Assembly (NCBI GenBank): GCA_022575985.1
Contig: JAKSXM010000007.1
Location: 36,210,501 to 36,274,500 of the forward strand
Direction: 5' to 3'
Length of the DNA: 64,000 nt
DNA from: Anagrus nilaparvatae
Taxonomy: Eukaryota > Arthropoda > Insecta > Hymenoptera > Mymaridae
Shown here: one piece after another, positions 43,708-55,361 of the stretch
Position numbering within the stretch: the first letter of the stretch is position 1
Layout: each line of letters begins with the position of its first letter
Notes under the pieces: generated by a model
The model's database searches: none
What the model was told of the DNA's origin: nothing
What the model saw: the letters and a program-made list of their open reading frames with translations, nothing else
Position numbers and translations under genes: made by a program

Positions 43708-46700
43708 TTAGTTAATCCCAGACGCTAAATCTAATCTTATCAGTTTAAAAACCGGACGAGTCAAAATTCCCGTCGTGGTCTTAACTAGAGCGCATCTTAC
43801 TCTCCCATCTGCCCCGGGTTTTACCTCTTGGATTATACCTTTACGCCATATATTTCGAGGCAATTGGTTATCACAAATAATTACAATATCACCGACTTAA
43901 GTTGAGGATTTTCGGAAGTCCAATAAAGAAAAGTCCATTTTGCACGGGGAAGCAATGTAGGAAGGTATTCTTTTTTCCAACGATGCCAAAAATCATCCGC
44001 TAGTCTTTGCGCAAAATACCACTGTTTACGAGGAATTCTCTCGATCATTTCATACCTGCGAGATAACATTCCTCGAGAAGACGCTCCGAATAACAGATGA
44101 TTAGGCGTTATGGCTTCTGGGTCTTCAGGATCGGATGAAACATACGTTAGGGGACGTAAATTTACTGTGTGTTCTGCTTCTGCAAAAACCGTACGTAAAA
44201 CTTCCTCTCGAGGAGATTGGCAGTTTAAAATAGCGTAAATTGCTCGTTTTACGCTTTTAACTAGAGATTCCCACGCACCTCCCATGTGTGGTGCTGCTAG
44301 GGGAATAAATTTCCACTTTGAACCTACGTTATTTCCATATTCTTTTAAAATGTTTTGATCTAACGCGGCGACAGCCTGTTTTAATTCCTCGCAGGCACCT
44401 CTTAAATTTGTTCCGTTATCTGAATAAAAAACCGAAGGCTGTCCTCTACGAGCCGTCATTCTTTAGATCGCCATGATTGTCGAATCGGCTGACAAAAAAT
44501 CTGCTATTTCAAGATGTACTGCTCGCATTGTTAAACACGTGAATAGTACTTCCCACCGTTTTTCTCGACGCCTCCCAATGGTTACGGTTAAAGGCCCAAA
44601 ATAATCAATTGCGCAATGAGAAAAGGGGGTTGTCCCATGGGCTAGCCTTGCAGCCGGCAACTCAGCCATTGGTGGTATGGTGGGCATTGACCTCTTAAGT
44701 TGACACAACGGGCAATGACTTACTATGGTTTTTAAGGTTACTCTTAACCTGACTATACAAAAGCATTGCTTTAACTCGTTTAAAACGCTCTCGGTATTAG
44801 CATGGTTGTATAATGCGTGAAAATGGGCTATGAGAAGCCGAACTGCGGGATGTAGGCCATGTAAAATCAATGGGTGTCTCTGAAAACTAGACACCCCCTC
44901 TAACTTTGAAACTCTTCCTTCCACACGCAATAAACCATTCGCATCCAAATAAGGCATGAATTGGGCTATACAACTATCTTTAGGCAAGGACTCATATTTA
45001 TTTATACATTTTATTTCTTGTGAGAAATATTCTGCTTGGACTTCTTTATACCAGCGGTTTTCTGCTTTACTCAAATCTTCTACCTATATTTCACGATTCG
45101 ACCACCCTAGGAGCTTATCTAAGGCTACCCTTACTCGAGAAGTCGCTCTTAACAATGTTAACCATTTTGAGCACCCCTTTGGATCTGGTAAAAGCGAGTC
45201 CCGCACGTACATAATTAAAACAACCGACTTCGCTTCGACCCGCTGCTTAAGTTCCTGTTCTTTTTTAGAAATTTCGGGCTGTATAGGCCATAAACTTTCA
45301 TCTTTACTAAAAAATTCCGGACCTCTCTGCCAGAGCCCCTCGGGTCCTATATCTAAGTCTTTAACTTTAGTAGCTACGTCGGCAGGATTTTGATCTGTGG
45401 CAACCCAATGCCATAATCTTGCCCCAGTTAATTCGTCTAACTCTCCCAACCTATGCTGCACAAATTTATTGTACGAGCGAGGATCTGTGCGTATCCAACA
45501 AAGAACCGTTCTAGAGTCAGTCCAATATATTCGCCAATTAAAGGGGATTTGAGACTCTTTTATTATCGAGGATGCAAGCCTAGCTCCTACTAAAGCGGCC
45601 TGTAACTCTAGTCTGGGTATGGATAGCGGTTTCAGTGGAGCCACATAGCTTTTGCTTGCTATTATTCTCATATTGATATGCCCATTACGGTAAATGGCTC
45701 GCGAATAAGCAACAGCTGCATAAGCTTTTTCACTAGCATCGCAAAAAATGTGTAGTTCCACTGATACTGGTTTGTAGTCAAATTCAAATAAACAACGTAA
45801 GATTCTGCAATCTCGCGTATTTGGTAAGTCTGTCAACCATGCCCTCCATTCTTTTGCATCAATTTTGTCTAAGGTCTCGTCCCAGTCTGTTCCTCGTCTC
45901 CATATATCTTGTAAAAGTATTCTAGTCCTAACAGTATAGGGATTTAAAAATCTAAGAGGATCGTAGAAATACATTAACGCGCTTAAAACTTGGCTTTTCG
46001 TAGGATTATCGCGTGTTTTATCGCTTATTCGTGCTACCTTTTCCATGCGCATTGTAAAACTTAACATATCTGTACTTGTGTCCCACTGTAAACCTAGCGC
46101 CTTGTCTGTACCTGTAGTTTGCAAGTTAATTTTATTTGACTTTTTACCAATTTCAGGGCTATTACTGACCCACTCATGCATTTTAAAACTTGCATGCGCG
46201 TTTACATGCGTGACTTCTCTAATTCTCTTTTTAGCTTCGTCTACCGAATCAAGTGACTCTAAATAGTCATCTACGTATCTTCATGTTTTTATTGCATTCG
46301 CGGATTCCAGGAATTCATCACTAAATAAATCCGCGTTCCTATTTTTCACGTAATTTGCACTACAAGGCGAGCTTTTTGAGCCAAATATTAAGGAAGTCAT
46401 TTTGTATACTTTTGGCGGCGATGAGCGGTCTTTTCCACGCCATAAGAATCGTTGGAAATTCTGATCTGATTCAATAACTTTAACACGTAGAAACATATCT
46501 TTGATATCACCTTTGATTCCTATACGGCCTTTTCTAAAGGATAATAAAACCCCAAATAAAGGATTTAGTAAATCCGGACCTGATAGTAGCGAATTATTTA
46601 AACTTGTACCTGAATATTTAAAGGCAGCATCAAGAACCGAGCGAACTTTATCTGGCTTATCAATTTTATATATACCAAAATGAGGGAGATACCATGCGTC

Positions 46701-47615
46701 AAGAGTGATATCTTCTGGTTTAACCTGTTCAGCGTAACCCTCTTCAATAAGACGTTCTACTTCTTTATAATACATTGCCGCGAAGAGTGGCTCACGATCT
46801 AATTTTCGCTCTAATGATTTCAAACGTGCCCATGCACCTTCACGGTTATTTGGCATCTTTAAATCACCCCGTGCCCATAATAAGCCAGTTTCCCAATAAC
46901 CATCGCGATAACGTGTGGTTTTCTCTAAAATTTCTAAAGCTCGTTCTTCTAATTTTGATTTGCGGACTGCCGTGCTCTCGCCAAGGTTTTCTAAGGAGAA
47001 ATGTTGTTTAATTAGATCATGTAAATTTTCATCGTTTTCATAATAGTCCGAGTCATCCCCCGAAAGGTTTATAGAAGCTACACACTTGAAAACACGTTTT
47101 TTGCGATGTTTTGACTTTATAAGACCGTGGACTACCCATCCCAAACGAGTATATGAGGCTACAGGTTCATTTTGAGCTCCTTCGTGTAATTTGCGGGTTA
47201 CTATGAGGTCCTATTTATCCTGACCTAATAAGAGTCGTGGACTTTCAAGCTCAAAGCTACTTATTTCTAGACCCCTAAAGTGATTATAAGTTTCAATGGT
47301 ATTCAATGCTAAAGAACGCGGAGGCAGATCAAGATTTTCTGTCACATGTATCCCACTTAAATCTAAAAATTCTACATTAAATATGCCAGAAATTTGACAA
47401 TTAACCTTACCTACAACTTGGACCTCTAAAGGCGTGTCATTTAAGCCTGCTAACCTTATAGTGCTTCGCATATTTTTTAAACCTAACTTAGCCGTAACTT
47501 CACGGTCAATCAAAGAAACTAGGGAGCCTTGGTCAAAAAAGGCTAATATTTTAATAGTACCGCTAGGCCCCTTTAAAATGACGGGTAATACCTTAAGTAG
47601 CGGCTTTGTAGCTAG
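43708..47615 (-). pseudogene. BEL/Pao pol: protease, reverse transcriptase, RNase H, integrase
   Basis: Domains in order on the minus strand are: aspartic protease with FFDQGSLVSLIDRE; reverse transcriptase with GWVVHGLIKS, KPDKVRSVLDAAFKYSG, IKGDIKDMFL and YVDDYLESL (46266-46277); RNase H with FCDASEKAYAAVAYS, PRLELQAALVGARLA and WTDSRTVLCW; and integrase with a zinc finger ending CPLCQLKR, then AIDYFGPL, YSDNGTNL and GGAWESLV as the DDE triad. The C-terminal part is GDIVIICDNQLPRNIWRKG to the stop at 43708. In-frame stops lie at 47616, 47211, 46281, 45083 and 44463; a one-base shift near 43885 precedes the last part. It would polymerise and integrate the element's DNA if intact. It is dead; the catalytic residues themselves are mostly preserved. 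Confidence 0.85.
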
Positions 47616-49218
47616 TCAGGATGAGTTTGATTGAGTTTGAGTAGAATTTACAGCGCTCGGTTTGTCGCTATTTTCCCTTGTATTAGGGTTATGTAACAAG
47701 CGATTGTGAGGCAATCTACACCCACCCTGGCCGCATCTATACTTGGGATTGCAATCACGGACATTATGCCCACTTTTAAAACATTTACGGCAACGCTGGG
47801 TTTTATTAACCCAACGCCATCTGTCATTTACTGATAAATCTAAAAATGGCAATCCCAAATTCGATGGCCCTTTTCTGAGCAGTAAAAACAACTAAGGTCT
47901 GCCGAAAAATTATCTCTACTTTCCCTGCTACTTTCTTTGATAGCAAATACGCGCTTAGCCTTACCAGGATTTTCCGTCCGCTGCACGTTATCTTTTTTTG
48001 AACCACCTATAATGCGTGCTGTACCGGCGATATTAGCGGATTCGGCCTCACGATCAAGAAAATCGGCTATTTTTACAAGGCTTGATCGACCCCCTGATTC
48101 TCTAAGGTAATCGTGATATTTATAAATTACCGTATACGGAATTTTCCCTAAAATTTTATCAATGAGCTCAATATTTTCCGTATACCCGGTTTTTCCAATA
48201 GAAATCATAGCGTCAACATTATTTTTAATCGTTGCGGCGAAAGCTATGAGATCTATCTTCCCGGAATTTAATTTTGGCAAGTTTCGCATCGCGTTGACTA
48301 ATTTGAGAACAACCTCGTCCTCGTTTCCGAAACGGCGTTCGAGTGCGCTCATTATTTGTGTCGCACTACTGCAGGTAATCATAAGGCTTTCTACTGCCTG
48401 TTTTGCATCGCCTTTCAAACAGTTGTACAGTCGGTGTACATTTTCGCGATCAGAAAATCCTCCGACTTCCGTAGAATGCTCAAATACCCTTTTAAATCTT
48501 AACCAGTCAAGAGTATTTCCGTCAAAGGTTAAATTTAACTTGTCCACCGTAAGTCTATTTAATAAGCCCGGTTGACGTTCAGTGGCTCCATTTTTGAAGC
48601 CGCAGAAAGCTTCCGCTACGGCATTGGATATTGAGGCAGAAAGCTCTTCACTAGCTGAAGAGGTCGACGCTTGATCCGTAACTGCACGGATAACACTCGC
48701 ATTTGCCAAATCTAGCGCAACCCGTTCGCGTTCTGCCTCAATCATGCGTAATTTTAAACGATAAGCTTCAATGTCTAAATCTAATTTACGCTTGCGCAAA
48801 TTGAGAAATTCATTATTAACATTAGTAGCTGTTCCCGCAGCTGAGTTTACCAAAAGGTCTCGATCGTCAACTGCTAGATCTCCAGAAACCGTAATTGAGG
48901 CATGCGAGCCATCGTTTATAAAACCACGACTACTACCTCCACGAGCCAGGTTTGAGGAGAAAGCATCAACCATTACATAATCGCTTGCTTCTCCGGCCAG
49001 CTGTACAGATACTTGCGTTGGAGGGGTGGCGGGCCCTACTTCTACTATAGTGCGCGCGCGGCCACGACCGGCGCGCGCCTTAGATCCCGCATCCGAGTTG
49101 TTTCCGGATCTAGCTTGGGGAATACTTGCGACTCTTTCTTTCGTCGGGACTATACGACCGCCGCCCGCGCTCCTTTTCCGCGGTTGTTGCTAAGTCGTCC
49201 GCTTCTAGTATTTACCAT
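47616..49218 (-). pseudogene. BEL/Pao gag
   Basis: The likely start is the ATG at 49216-49218 (MVNTRSGRLSNNRG), followed by a frameshift near 49150 into the frame containing GRGRARTIVEVGP and the long run from 48973. The middle has LNLTFDGNTLDWLRFKRVFE, the conserved BEL/Pao gag core, and NCLKGDAKQAVESL. The C-terminal part has zinc knuckles CFYCSEKGHRIWDC and CRKCFKSGHNVRDC, with a frameshift between them near 47845, then CGQGGCRLPHNRLLH. Gag would form the particle and bind RNA. The upstream GC-rich, Arg-rich start (49010-49200) has a composition unlike the rest. Confidence 0.8.
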
Positions 49219-49851
49219 TTTAAAACGATTATGCGCAATAATTAATATAAAAATGAAACCAACTATACAAAAGAAACGTGATTATGGACTAATGTAATTA
49301 CGAATTAATTATTAATAAAAATACCCAAAATATATATGTATAATTATTAATATAAAAATAATTTATTAAATTAATTATTAATAAAAAATTACTAAATTTT
49401 AAAAAATTAATTATTTATAAACAAAAGATAAAAAATTAAAATTAATTATTTACGAAAAATACTAAAGTTCTTAAAAATTAATTATTAATAAAAAATTACT
49501 AAATTTTAAAAATTAATTATTTATAACAAAAATGCAAAAAATTAAAGTTAATTATTAACAAAAAAATACTAAAATTAAAAAAAATTAATTATTTATAAAA
49601 ATATCGCTAAATTTTAAAAATTAATTATTTGTTAAAAAATTATAAACTTAGAAATTATTATTAACTAAAGAATACTAAAATTAAAAAAATTAATTATTAA
49701 TAAAATATACCAAAAAAATTAAAAATTAATTATTAATAAAAAATATTTAAACTAAAATTTTTATTGTGTCAAATATACGATTAATAACTTTTAACTTTCG
49801 AAGACAAAAAATTAAACCAACTCGTGCACTAGATTTTTACCGGTTAATATT
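49219..49851 (-). other. 5' leader of the BEL/Pao element, AT-rich tandem-like
   Basis: Between gag and the primer-binding site lie about 500 bp of repeated AATTAATTATT(A/T)ATAAAAA motifs with no coding capacity. Confidence 0.6.
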
Positions 49852-49867
49852 TCCCGGGTTTCGGCAC
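49852..49867 (-). other. tRNA-Phe primer-binding site, main part
   Basis: Plus-strand TCCCGGGTTTCGGCAC here, joined to CA at 53187-53188 when the nested element and its duplicated GGCAC are removed, gives TCCCGGGTTTCGGCACCA. That is the 3' end of tRNA-Phe with CCA. It lies one base from the 5' LTR, as expected for a primer site. The match is 18 of 18 to the tRNA-Phe end as I know it. Confidence 0.75.
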
Positions 49868-50090
49868 TGTTTCAGTATATATATATATTATACGTATTAT
49901 ACGTCTCTTTGTATTATGTATCTTATTATATTGCGCATGACAGCGCCTTTATTGTATTACTGCGGTCGGGAGTTCAGTCCGCTCTCCGACACCGCCATGA
50001 ACACACACTGCAAATATATACTACATTAACAATAATGGCTGCTGCATTACATATTTAATTCAAACCTCAAATCCATCCCATCTTGGAACA
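49868..50090 (+). repeat. 5' LTR of the nested element
   Basis: It starts TGTTTCAG and ends TTGGAACA, with a TATATATATATATTATACG stretch near the start and TTCAGTCCGCTCTCCGACAC in the middle. It is nearly identical to 52959-53181, with a handful of substitutions. Confidence 0.85.
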
Positions 50091-50092
50091 TC

Positions 50093-50110
50093 TGGTCCTT
50101 CGAGCCAAAT
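50093..50110 (+). other. tRNA-Tyr primer-binding site of the nested element
   Basis: TGGTCCTTCGAGCC follows the 5' LTR after two bases and is complementary to the last 14 bases of tRNA-Tyr including CCA. The next four bases match at two positions. The same site, complete, occurs in the fragment at 3858-4097. Confidence 0.75.
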
Positions 50111-50589
50111 CATAGCATTTTTTGTGCGGCACAGGTTTTCATAAATAGTATTTTTTATATATTTTTTGCAACAAAACGTTTTCAAAAAAGTGTGTTCTAT
50201 ATTTTCGTGCACGTGCAAGTCTCTTTTTTAGTTTGTGAATTTTCAAGATTTGTGCGTATCAAAAAATCCATTACATCCTGGACCATCTAGAATCATCGAG
50301 TAGATTTTTTATACTCAAAGTGCGGCACATGTCTCAAATCATAATATTTTTTATATATTTTTTGCAAACAACGTTTAAAAAAAAAAGTGCGTTTTTTACA
50401 TGTTGTGCACGTGCAAACTTTTGTATTTTTTTTCATTAAGACAAAAAATATTTTCGAAGCGAACAACCAACATTTTATAGTTTTGTGCACGTGACAAATC
50501 AAAAATTATTTCAAAGTGTTATAAAATATTTAAAAAAAAAAATATATACTCAAAACTATTTTTTCGTGCACATGTCTGATGTCATTTTG

Positions 50590-50620
<31 letters not shown>

Positions 50621-52941
50621 CGTCTCCAAAAAATTTTAACTTGGCAAAATTTTTACTTCGTATTCAAAAACCTCATCATTTCATCGCCAAAAAATCAAAA
50701 TTTTGCAAAAAATCAAGAATTTTTAAAAAGTGGCAGTTATAGAAGAAGCATTTTCATTGGTCAGCCATATTTACGCTTTTTATTTTCAACGTCATAGTGC
50801 TTCGATCGCAATCGACTTTCATCGCTACTCTTCGCTGCTCTTCGCTGCTCCTCGCTGTTCGTCGTCAACATTACGTATTATACAGTCCACTGCATGGTTT
50901 TCTTCGTCTGCTGTCCAAAGTAAACAAAGTCAACATGTTCATCAGCTGTGTCAACAATAGTATCCGTTCGTCTGTCGTGAAATTCGTCGTCTGCCGTCAG
51001 CTGATGTATCTTAAGTTATGTTTACTTTATTTATTTTTCTCTATTTATTTATAAACAACTCATATAGTTTTATTGTCATAAATTAATTAATTATTTATTT
51101 TTTATTACTTACTCTCTCAATTGATCAATCCTTTAAATAATTAAGTCTCATTTTTAATTATTTAAACCTGGCATATTTTTCATTGAACAATACTTTAACA
51201 ATTTTAAACTTAGCCTTTTTCTCTAAATTGATGAATATTTTTAAATAATTAGGTCTAAATTTTAATTATTTAACTTAGCAAATTTTCAATTGATCAATAC
51301 CTTAAATAATTGAGTCTGAATTTTGATTATTTATGCTTAGCATTTTGTCATTTGTCAAATAATATAAATAAATAATTTAATCAAATCTTTGTTTATAAAT
51401 AAATACCTTGTTTTAAATTTTATGTCTACAATTAAATTATTTAATTTAATTATCTAACTTAAGTATATTTTTCAATTGATCAAACTTTCAAATAAATTAT
51501 TAATTATCTAATCTTAGCAAAATTTTTTATTGATCAATTAATAAATTTTAAATCATAAAATTGTATTTTTTTTTTTCTAATTGTCATAAATTGTCATACT
51601 AATTATATATTGCGTCGTTTGTAGGTTATATACTGGCTTAAATCTAAATCATCTGGTTGATAATTGCTGTAGTCTTCAAGTATCCTGTTTACCAGTGAAG
51701 TCTTCTGTCATTCTATTGGGAGCTGCAGTCATCCAATATTATATTTTTGTCATCAACCGAAGACGTTTCAAGTCAACTTCAATGTCGTATTTTGGATTTT
51801 ATTTTATATTCAAGTGGATACCTTGCTTCGTTTGGGTCAACGATATAAAACAATTATAGTTTTTAGTATTTGAATTTCGTATAATTTTTATTTTTTTTTG
51901 TTATACATTAGCTTCTGTCAAAGTTAATTGTAACTTCAAATACTTAAACATGTCTTGTAAATTTTCAGTATTTAAGGTATATCACTGCTCTCACGAATCT
52001 AGGTTATTTACAAATATGACTTATTTAGACAATTTTCTTTTTTTTTTCGTCAAATTAAATATTTATATGTTTATTTCTCAATGTTAGCTTTAATACAAAA
52101 CTAGTCAAAATTAGTCTTTTAGTAAATTTTAAAATTTATGAATATTATAACCTCTAACTGAACATTTCTCTATTTCTCTCATTCTTTTATTTAGGCTTCA
52201 CCTCTATTTGTATTTCAATTATTTTCTCTAATTTTAGTTCCATCAAATTTAACATGGTGGGTGGCATACTTTCTCATAGTAATCAAATAAGGTGGGTGGC
52301 GTAATTGATTTTAGTACCAGTCTTTTCGGTTTTCTTTTCTCTTTGTCGGGGGAGAAACATAGAGTAATGTATTCTTTATTTAACAATGTAATAATATTTT
52401 AGTCTTATAACTCAATTATTCTTCAGTACCTTTTTACATTTTTCATTTACATTTTTGAGACTATTTTCTTTAAGGGTTATTTTGTTTTGCTTAGAATCGC
52501 GGGAGCATTGTTTAATTACTTATTAATTCTTAAATTGTATGTTTCACATGTGTTGATCTAGGCGAATCAATGTTTCTGTTTGATTTTTTAATTATATCAT
52601 AATTTTGATTGGAGGTCTCAATAGATTGTCAGATCCGCTAATCTGGTGGCTGGTGCTGAAGATTGTATTTTATTGTCAAAAGATTGTAACTCATTGTCAA
52701 AATTGTATATTATTGTCAAAATTGCATTTTATTGTCAAAGATTCTATTTTTTATATTGTCAAAATTACTTATTTTAGAATCATTTTAGAATCAAAATTAT
52801 TGTATATATACTATTATTATAAACTAAATTATATTTTATTGTTAATTAATTTTTAAAACTAAATCTTTATTTTTTATAAACTTTGTATTAACTTTTTATA
52901 AATTTATTTTTATAAGCTTTTGTATTAACATTCTACTCCAC
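50111..52941 (+). other. Interior of the nested LTR element, no recognised gene
   Basis: Features seen are repeated GTGCACGTGCAA and GTGCGGCACA(G/T)GT motifs (50130-50580), a 30-base T run near 50597, a more GC-rich part (50730-51000) with short overlapping frames, and TTATTGTCAAAA(G/T)(A/T)TTG repeats near 52660-52760. GGTGGGTGGC occurs twice near 52256-52300. None looks like a retroviral-type domain. Confidence 0.6.
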
Positions 52942-52958
52942 AGAATGGGTGGGTGGGA
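52942..52958 (+). other. Polypurine tract of the nested element
   Basis: AGAATGGGTGGGTGGGA lies directly before the 3' LTR start TGTTCCAG, confirming plus-strand orientation. Confidence 0.7.
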
Positions 52959-53181
52959 TGTTCCAGTATATATATATATTATACGTATTATACGTCTCTT
53001 TGTATTATGTATCTTATTATATTGCGCATGACAGCGCCTTTATTGTATTACTGCGGTCGGGAGTTCAGTTCGCTCTCCGACACCGCCATGAGCACACACT
53101 GCAAATATATACTACATTAACAATAATGGCTGCTGCATTACATATTTAATTCAAACCTCAAATCCATCCCATCTTGGAACA
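52959..53181 (+). repeat. 3' LTR of the nested element
   Basis: 223 bp, same length as the 5' copy. It ends at the duplicated GGCAC, which together with CA completes the outer element's primer site. Confidence 0.85.
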
Positions 53182-53189
53182 GGCACCAA

Positions 53190-53863
53190 TGTTAATTTAC
53201 TTTAAAGCTCTAGTGCAAGAGCATGCATAATTAGTTGTTCTTAGTTCTACTTATATGGTGGTCCTTAAAAGGACCGATTGGTTTTGTTGTTTAAATAAAT
53301 AAAATTATTCACACAGACATGCACATTCACAATTTATTGACTAAAAATACCTGACTTTAAAAGAAACAAAAATGGCAGCCTTTCGCACGCCGAAAGACTT
53401 GACGCTCCCTAGGCGTCTGAGGAATCACTTATTCCTCGTGGACGACAACACGTCGTCCGGTTTGGCCAAACCCTTACAAAACTTTAACCAAATTTTACAG
53501 AAAATCGACCACTGACTTTTTTAACACAACTAACTTTTCCAATTTTCACCACTTTCACAACAAATTTTGACAATACAAATCATACGATTCGATTAACAGC
53601 AAAACCAATCAATTACTGACTTAATGACGCGTAAAAAATGTGTTTGATCGTATACTTGACTTTTATACATTTATCACGCATACTTTTCTAATTAGAAAGG
53701 CATGCGTGACGAATCTTAGTTAAAACAAAGAAGAATATATACTTAAACTATGAGAGACTATTTAAGGGCCTGATAGTGTAAAAAACCTGCTTATCGGCCG
53801 AGCTAAACTTTATAAAATTATTTACATATTTCAGAAATTATTTACAAAAATATTTATTTAACA
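53190..53863 (-). repeat. 5' LTR of the BEL/Pao element
   Basis: 674 bp, longer than the 3' LTR because of a higher-GC segment (53403-53490) with CCTAGGCGTCTGAGG and ACGACAACACGTCGTCC. The ACGACAACACGTCGT palindrome may be a regulatory hairpin lost from the 3' copy. Confidence 0.88.
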
Positions 53864-54369
53864 ATTGACATGTATAAACTAAAATTTATTGAAAATCTTT
53901 TTATTAAAAAAAAAATTTTTTCAAATTTGAAAATAATTATTTTGGGTAAAAAAATTCTTTTGGAAGGTATATAATTTTAATAGGGATCAAAGGAAAAATA
54001 TTTTTTTATTTTATAAGAATTTTTGAGATCTAATTAGTAATATGTTAGCGTCTTCTAACTCGTTTTTTTATTAGATTGATAGTGTTTTTTAAAAAATATT
54101 TTAACTGTTGAGTGTCTTGTTTGCGATTAAGAGTTTTTTTGTGGATTTGAATATGTGTCATTTCGGAGAAGGTTCTTTTGTAATAGTTTGTTTGGGTTGG
54201 GGTCCTTTTTTTATAAAATATTTTTTATAAATATTTTATTTATAAAAACAATTTTTTATAATTTTTTTTTTTATAATAGACATTTTTTATTAAAATTATT
54301 TTATAATTTTTATTTTTTAGAAAATTTTTTTTATAAATTTACTTTTTTAATTTAAAATTAAAAATACAT

Positions 54370-54811
54370 TATCCATACGAGATGCCACCCATCAACTAAT
54401 AGCTCTCGCATTCGTACCAACTGAAGACGTTGAAACTAATTTTGAAGCCTTATGTCATAAAATTCCAATGACTTTGAACCTGTCTACAAGTATTTTCAAA
54501 CTACTTATGTATCTGGCATACCAGCAAGAGGAAGACGTCGAATGGTTCCTCCTCGTTACCACCCCCGATTGTGCAATCAATATGACTCCGATAATTTGTC
54601 AGAGGGCTGGCACAATCACCTCAGAATTGTGATGGGAAAAGATCACTCTAGTTTCTATTCATTCGTAACAGAGTTGAAGAAAGAGCTATCAGACACTGAA
54701 ATTATTATTCGACAACTACATTTAGGCCAAAAAATCAGAAAAGGACAAGATCCAAAAAGAAAAAAAAGATCGGGTCGGTCTTCGGTTATACCCGACAATG
54801 CGTTTTTTTGA
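54370..54811 (+). pseudogene. MULE transposase, C-terminal remnant
   Basis: Plus-strand codons give THQLIALAFVPTEDVETNFE, ALCHKIP, then after a one- or two-base shift EPVYKYFQTTYVSG, GRRRMVPPRYHPRLCNQYD, LSEGWHNHLRIVMGKDHSSF and LKKELSDTEIIIRQLHLGQ. The order EP-Y-YF-TY...PPR.P..WN.Y...EGWH......HP matches the end of MULE transposases, including the EGW-H motif near the catalytic glutamate. The N-terminal DDE part and zinc finger are absent. The element could not move by itself. Confidence 0.65.
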
Positions 54812-55361
54812 AATTTTATCGTTGAAACGCGTTCAAACCTGTCTAAAAAATTTTTTTAGGTGTATTTTATTATTATAAATATTTTGAGACCTCTCCCGAT
54901 GTAAAGTCACGTTCGTTCTTCTTATAATAATTTCTAAATGAAGTCCAAAAACTGACGCGGGTTGGCAAGTGGAGGAGGAGTTTACCGAACGATTAATTTG
55001 GGAATAGGTTTCATTATTTTTTATTATTAAAAACATAGCATATAAAATGTTTTAAAAAATGCAAATTTATTTATTTATTTATTTAATTTACATAAAAAAA
55101 TTAACCATAACTTAAAGTTAATAAAAATCATCCTTTTTTTCAGCAAGTCATTTTTTGACCCTTTTATTCTCATTTTTAAGAGCGAATGGAAATTTTTCGC
55201 AAAAAGTATGATAGAATCGTAATGCCAGGGAAATTTCTCACCTAAAAACTATACCTTCAAACCCCTGAAGCTTTTCGGGTATAACCGAAGACCGAACTGA
55301 CCCGACCCGAAAAAATCCAAGACCGCCCGAAGCTTCGGGTCGGGTAACCGCACACCCCTAG
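54768..55361. mobile_element. hAT-like remnant with ACACCCCTAG end
   Basis: The right end reads CGGGTAACCGCACACCCCTA(G), the complement of the TAGGGGTGTGCGG start common in hAT elements. GGTCGGTCTTCGGTTATACC near 54774 is inverted at 55281-55300. The expected left terminus is missing, so the left side is truncated inside the MULE. Confidence 0.45.

Larger units (their letters stand above)
49868..53181 (+). mobile_element. Nested non-coding LTR retrotransposon (LARD-like)
   Basis: Two 223-bp LTRs (TGTT(T/C)CAG...CTTGGAACA) flank a 2.87-kb interior. The 5-bp duplication GGCAC (49863-49867 and 53182-53186) marks insertion. The interior begins with a tRNA-Tyr primer site and ends with a purine tract, so the element reads on the plus strand. 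I find no gag or pol; the longest frames (50485-51054) are unlike retroelement proteins. It would depend on proteins from another element, likely BEL-type given the primer and duplication length. Confidence 0.8.
43080..53863 (-). mobile_element. BEL/Pao LTR retrotransposon (decayed), with nested LTR element
   Basis: It is flanked by the 5-bp duplication ATTGA (43075-43079 and 53864-53868). The LTRs start TGTTAA and end TTAACA. Coding order on the minus strand is gag, protease, reverse transcriptase, RNase H, integrase, the BEL/Pao order. A 3.3-kb LTR element is inserted near the 5' LTR; without it the element is about 7.5 kb. Pol carries several stops and one or more frameshifts, and the LTRs differ at many sites, so it is old and inactive. 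Confidence 0.9.

Noticed and set aside
50485..51054. Overlapping frames as a gag of the nested LTR element
   Set aside because: They overlap one another, include a translated T-run, and show no zinc knuckle or gag core.
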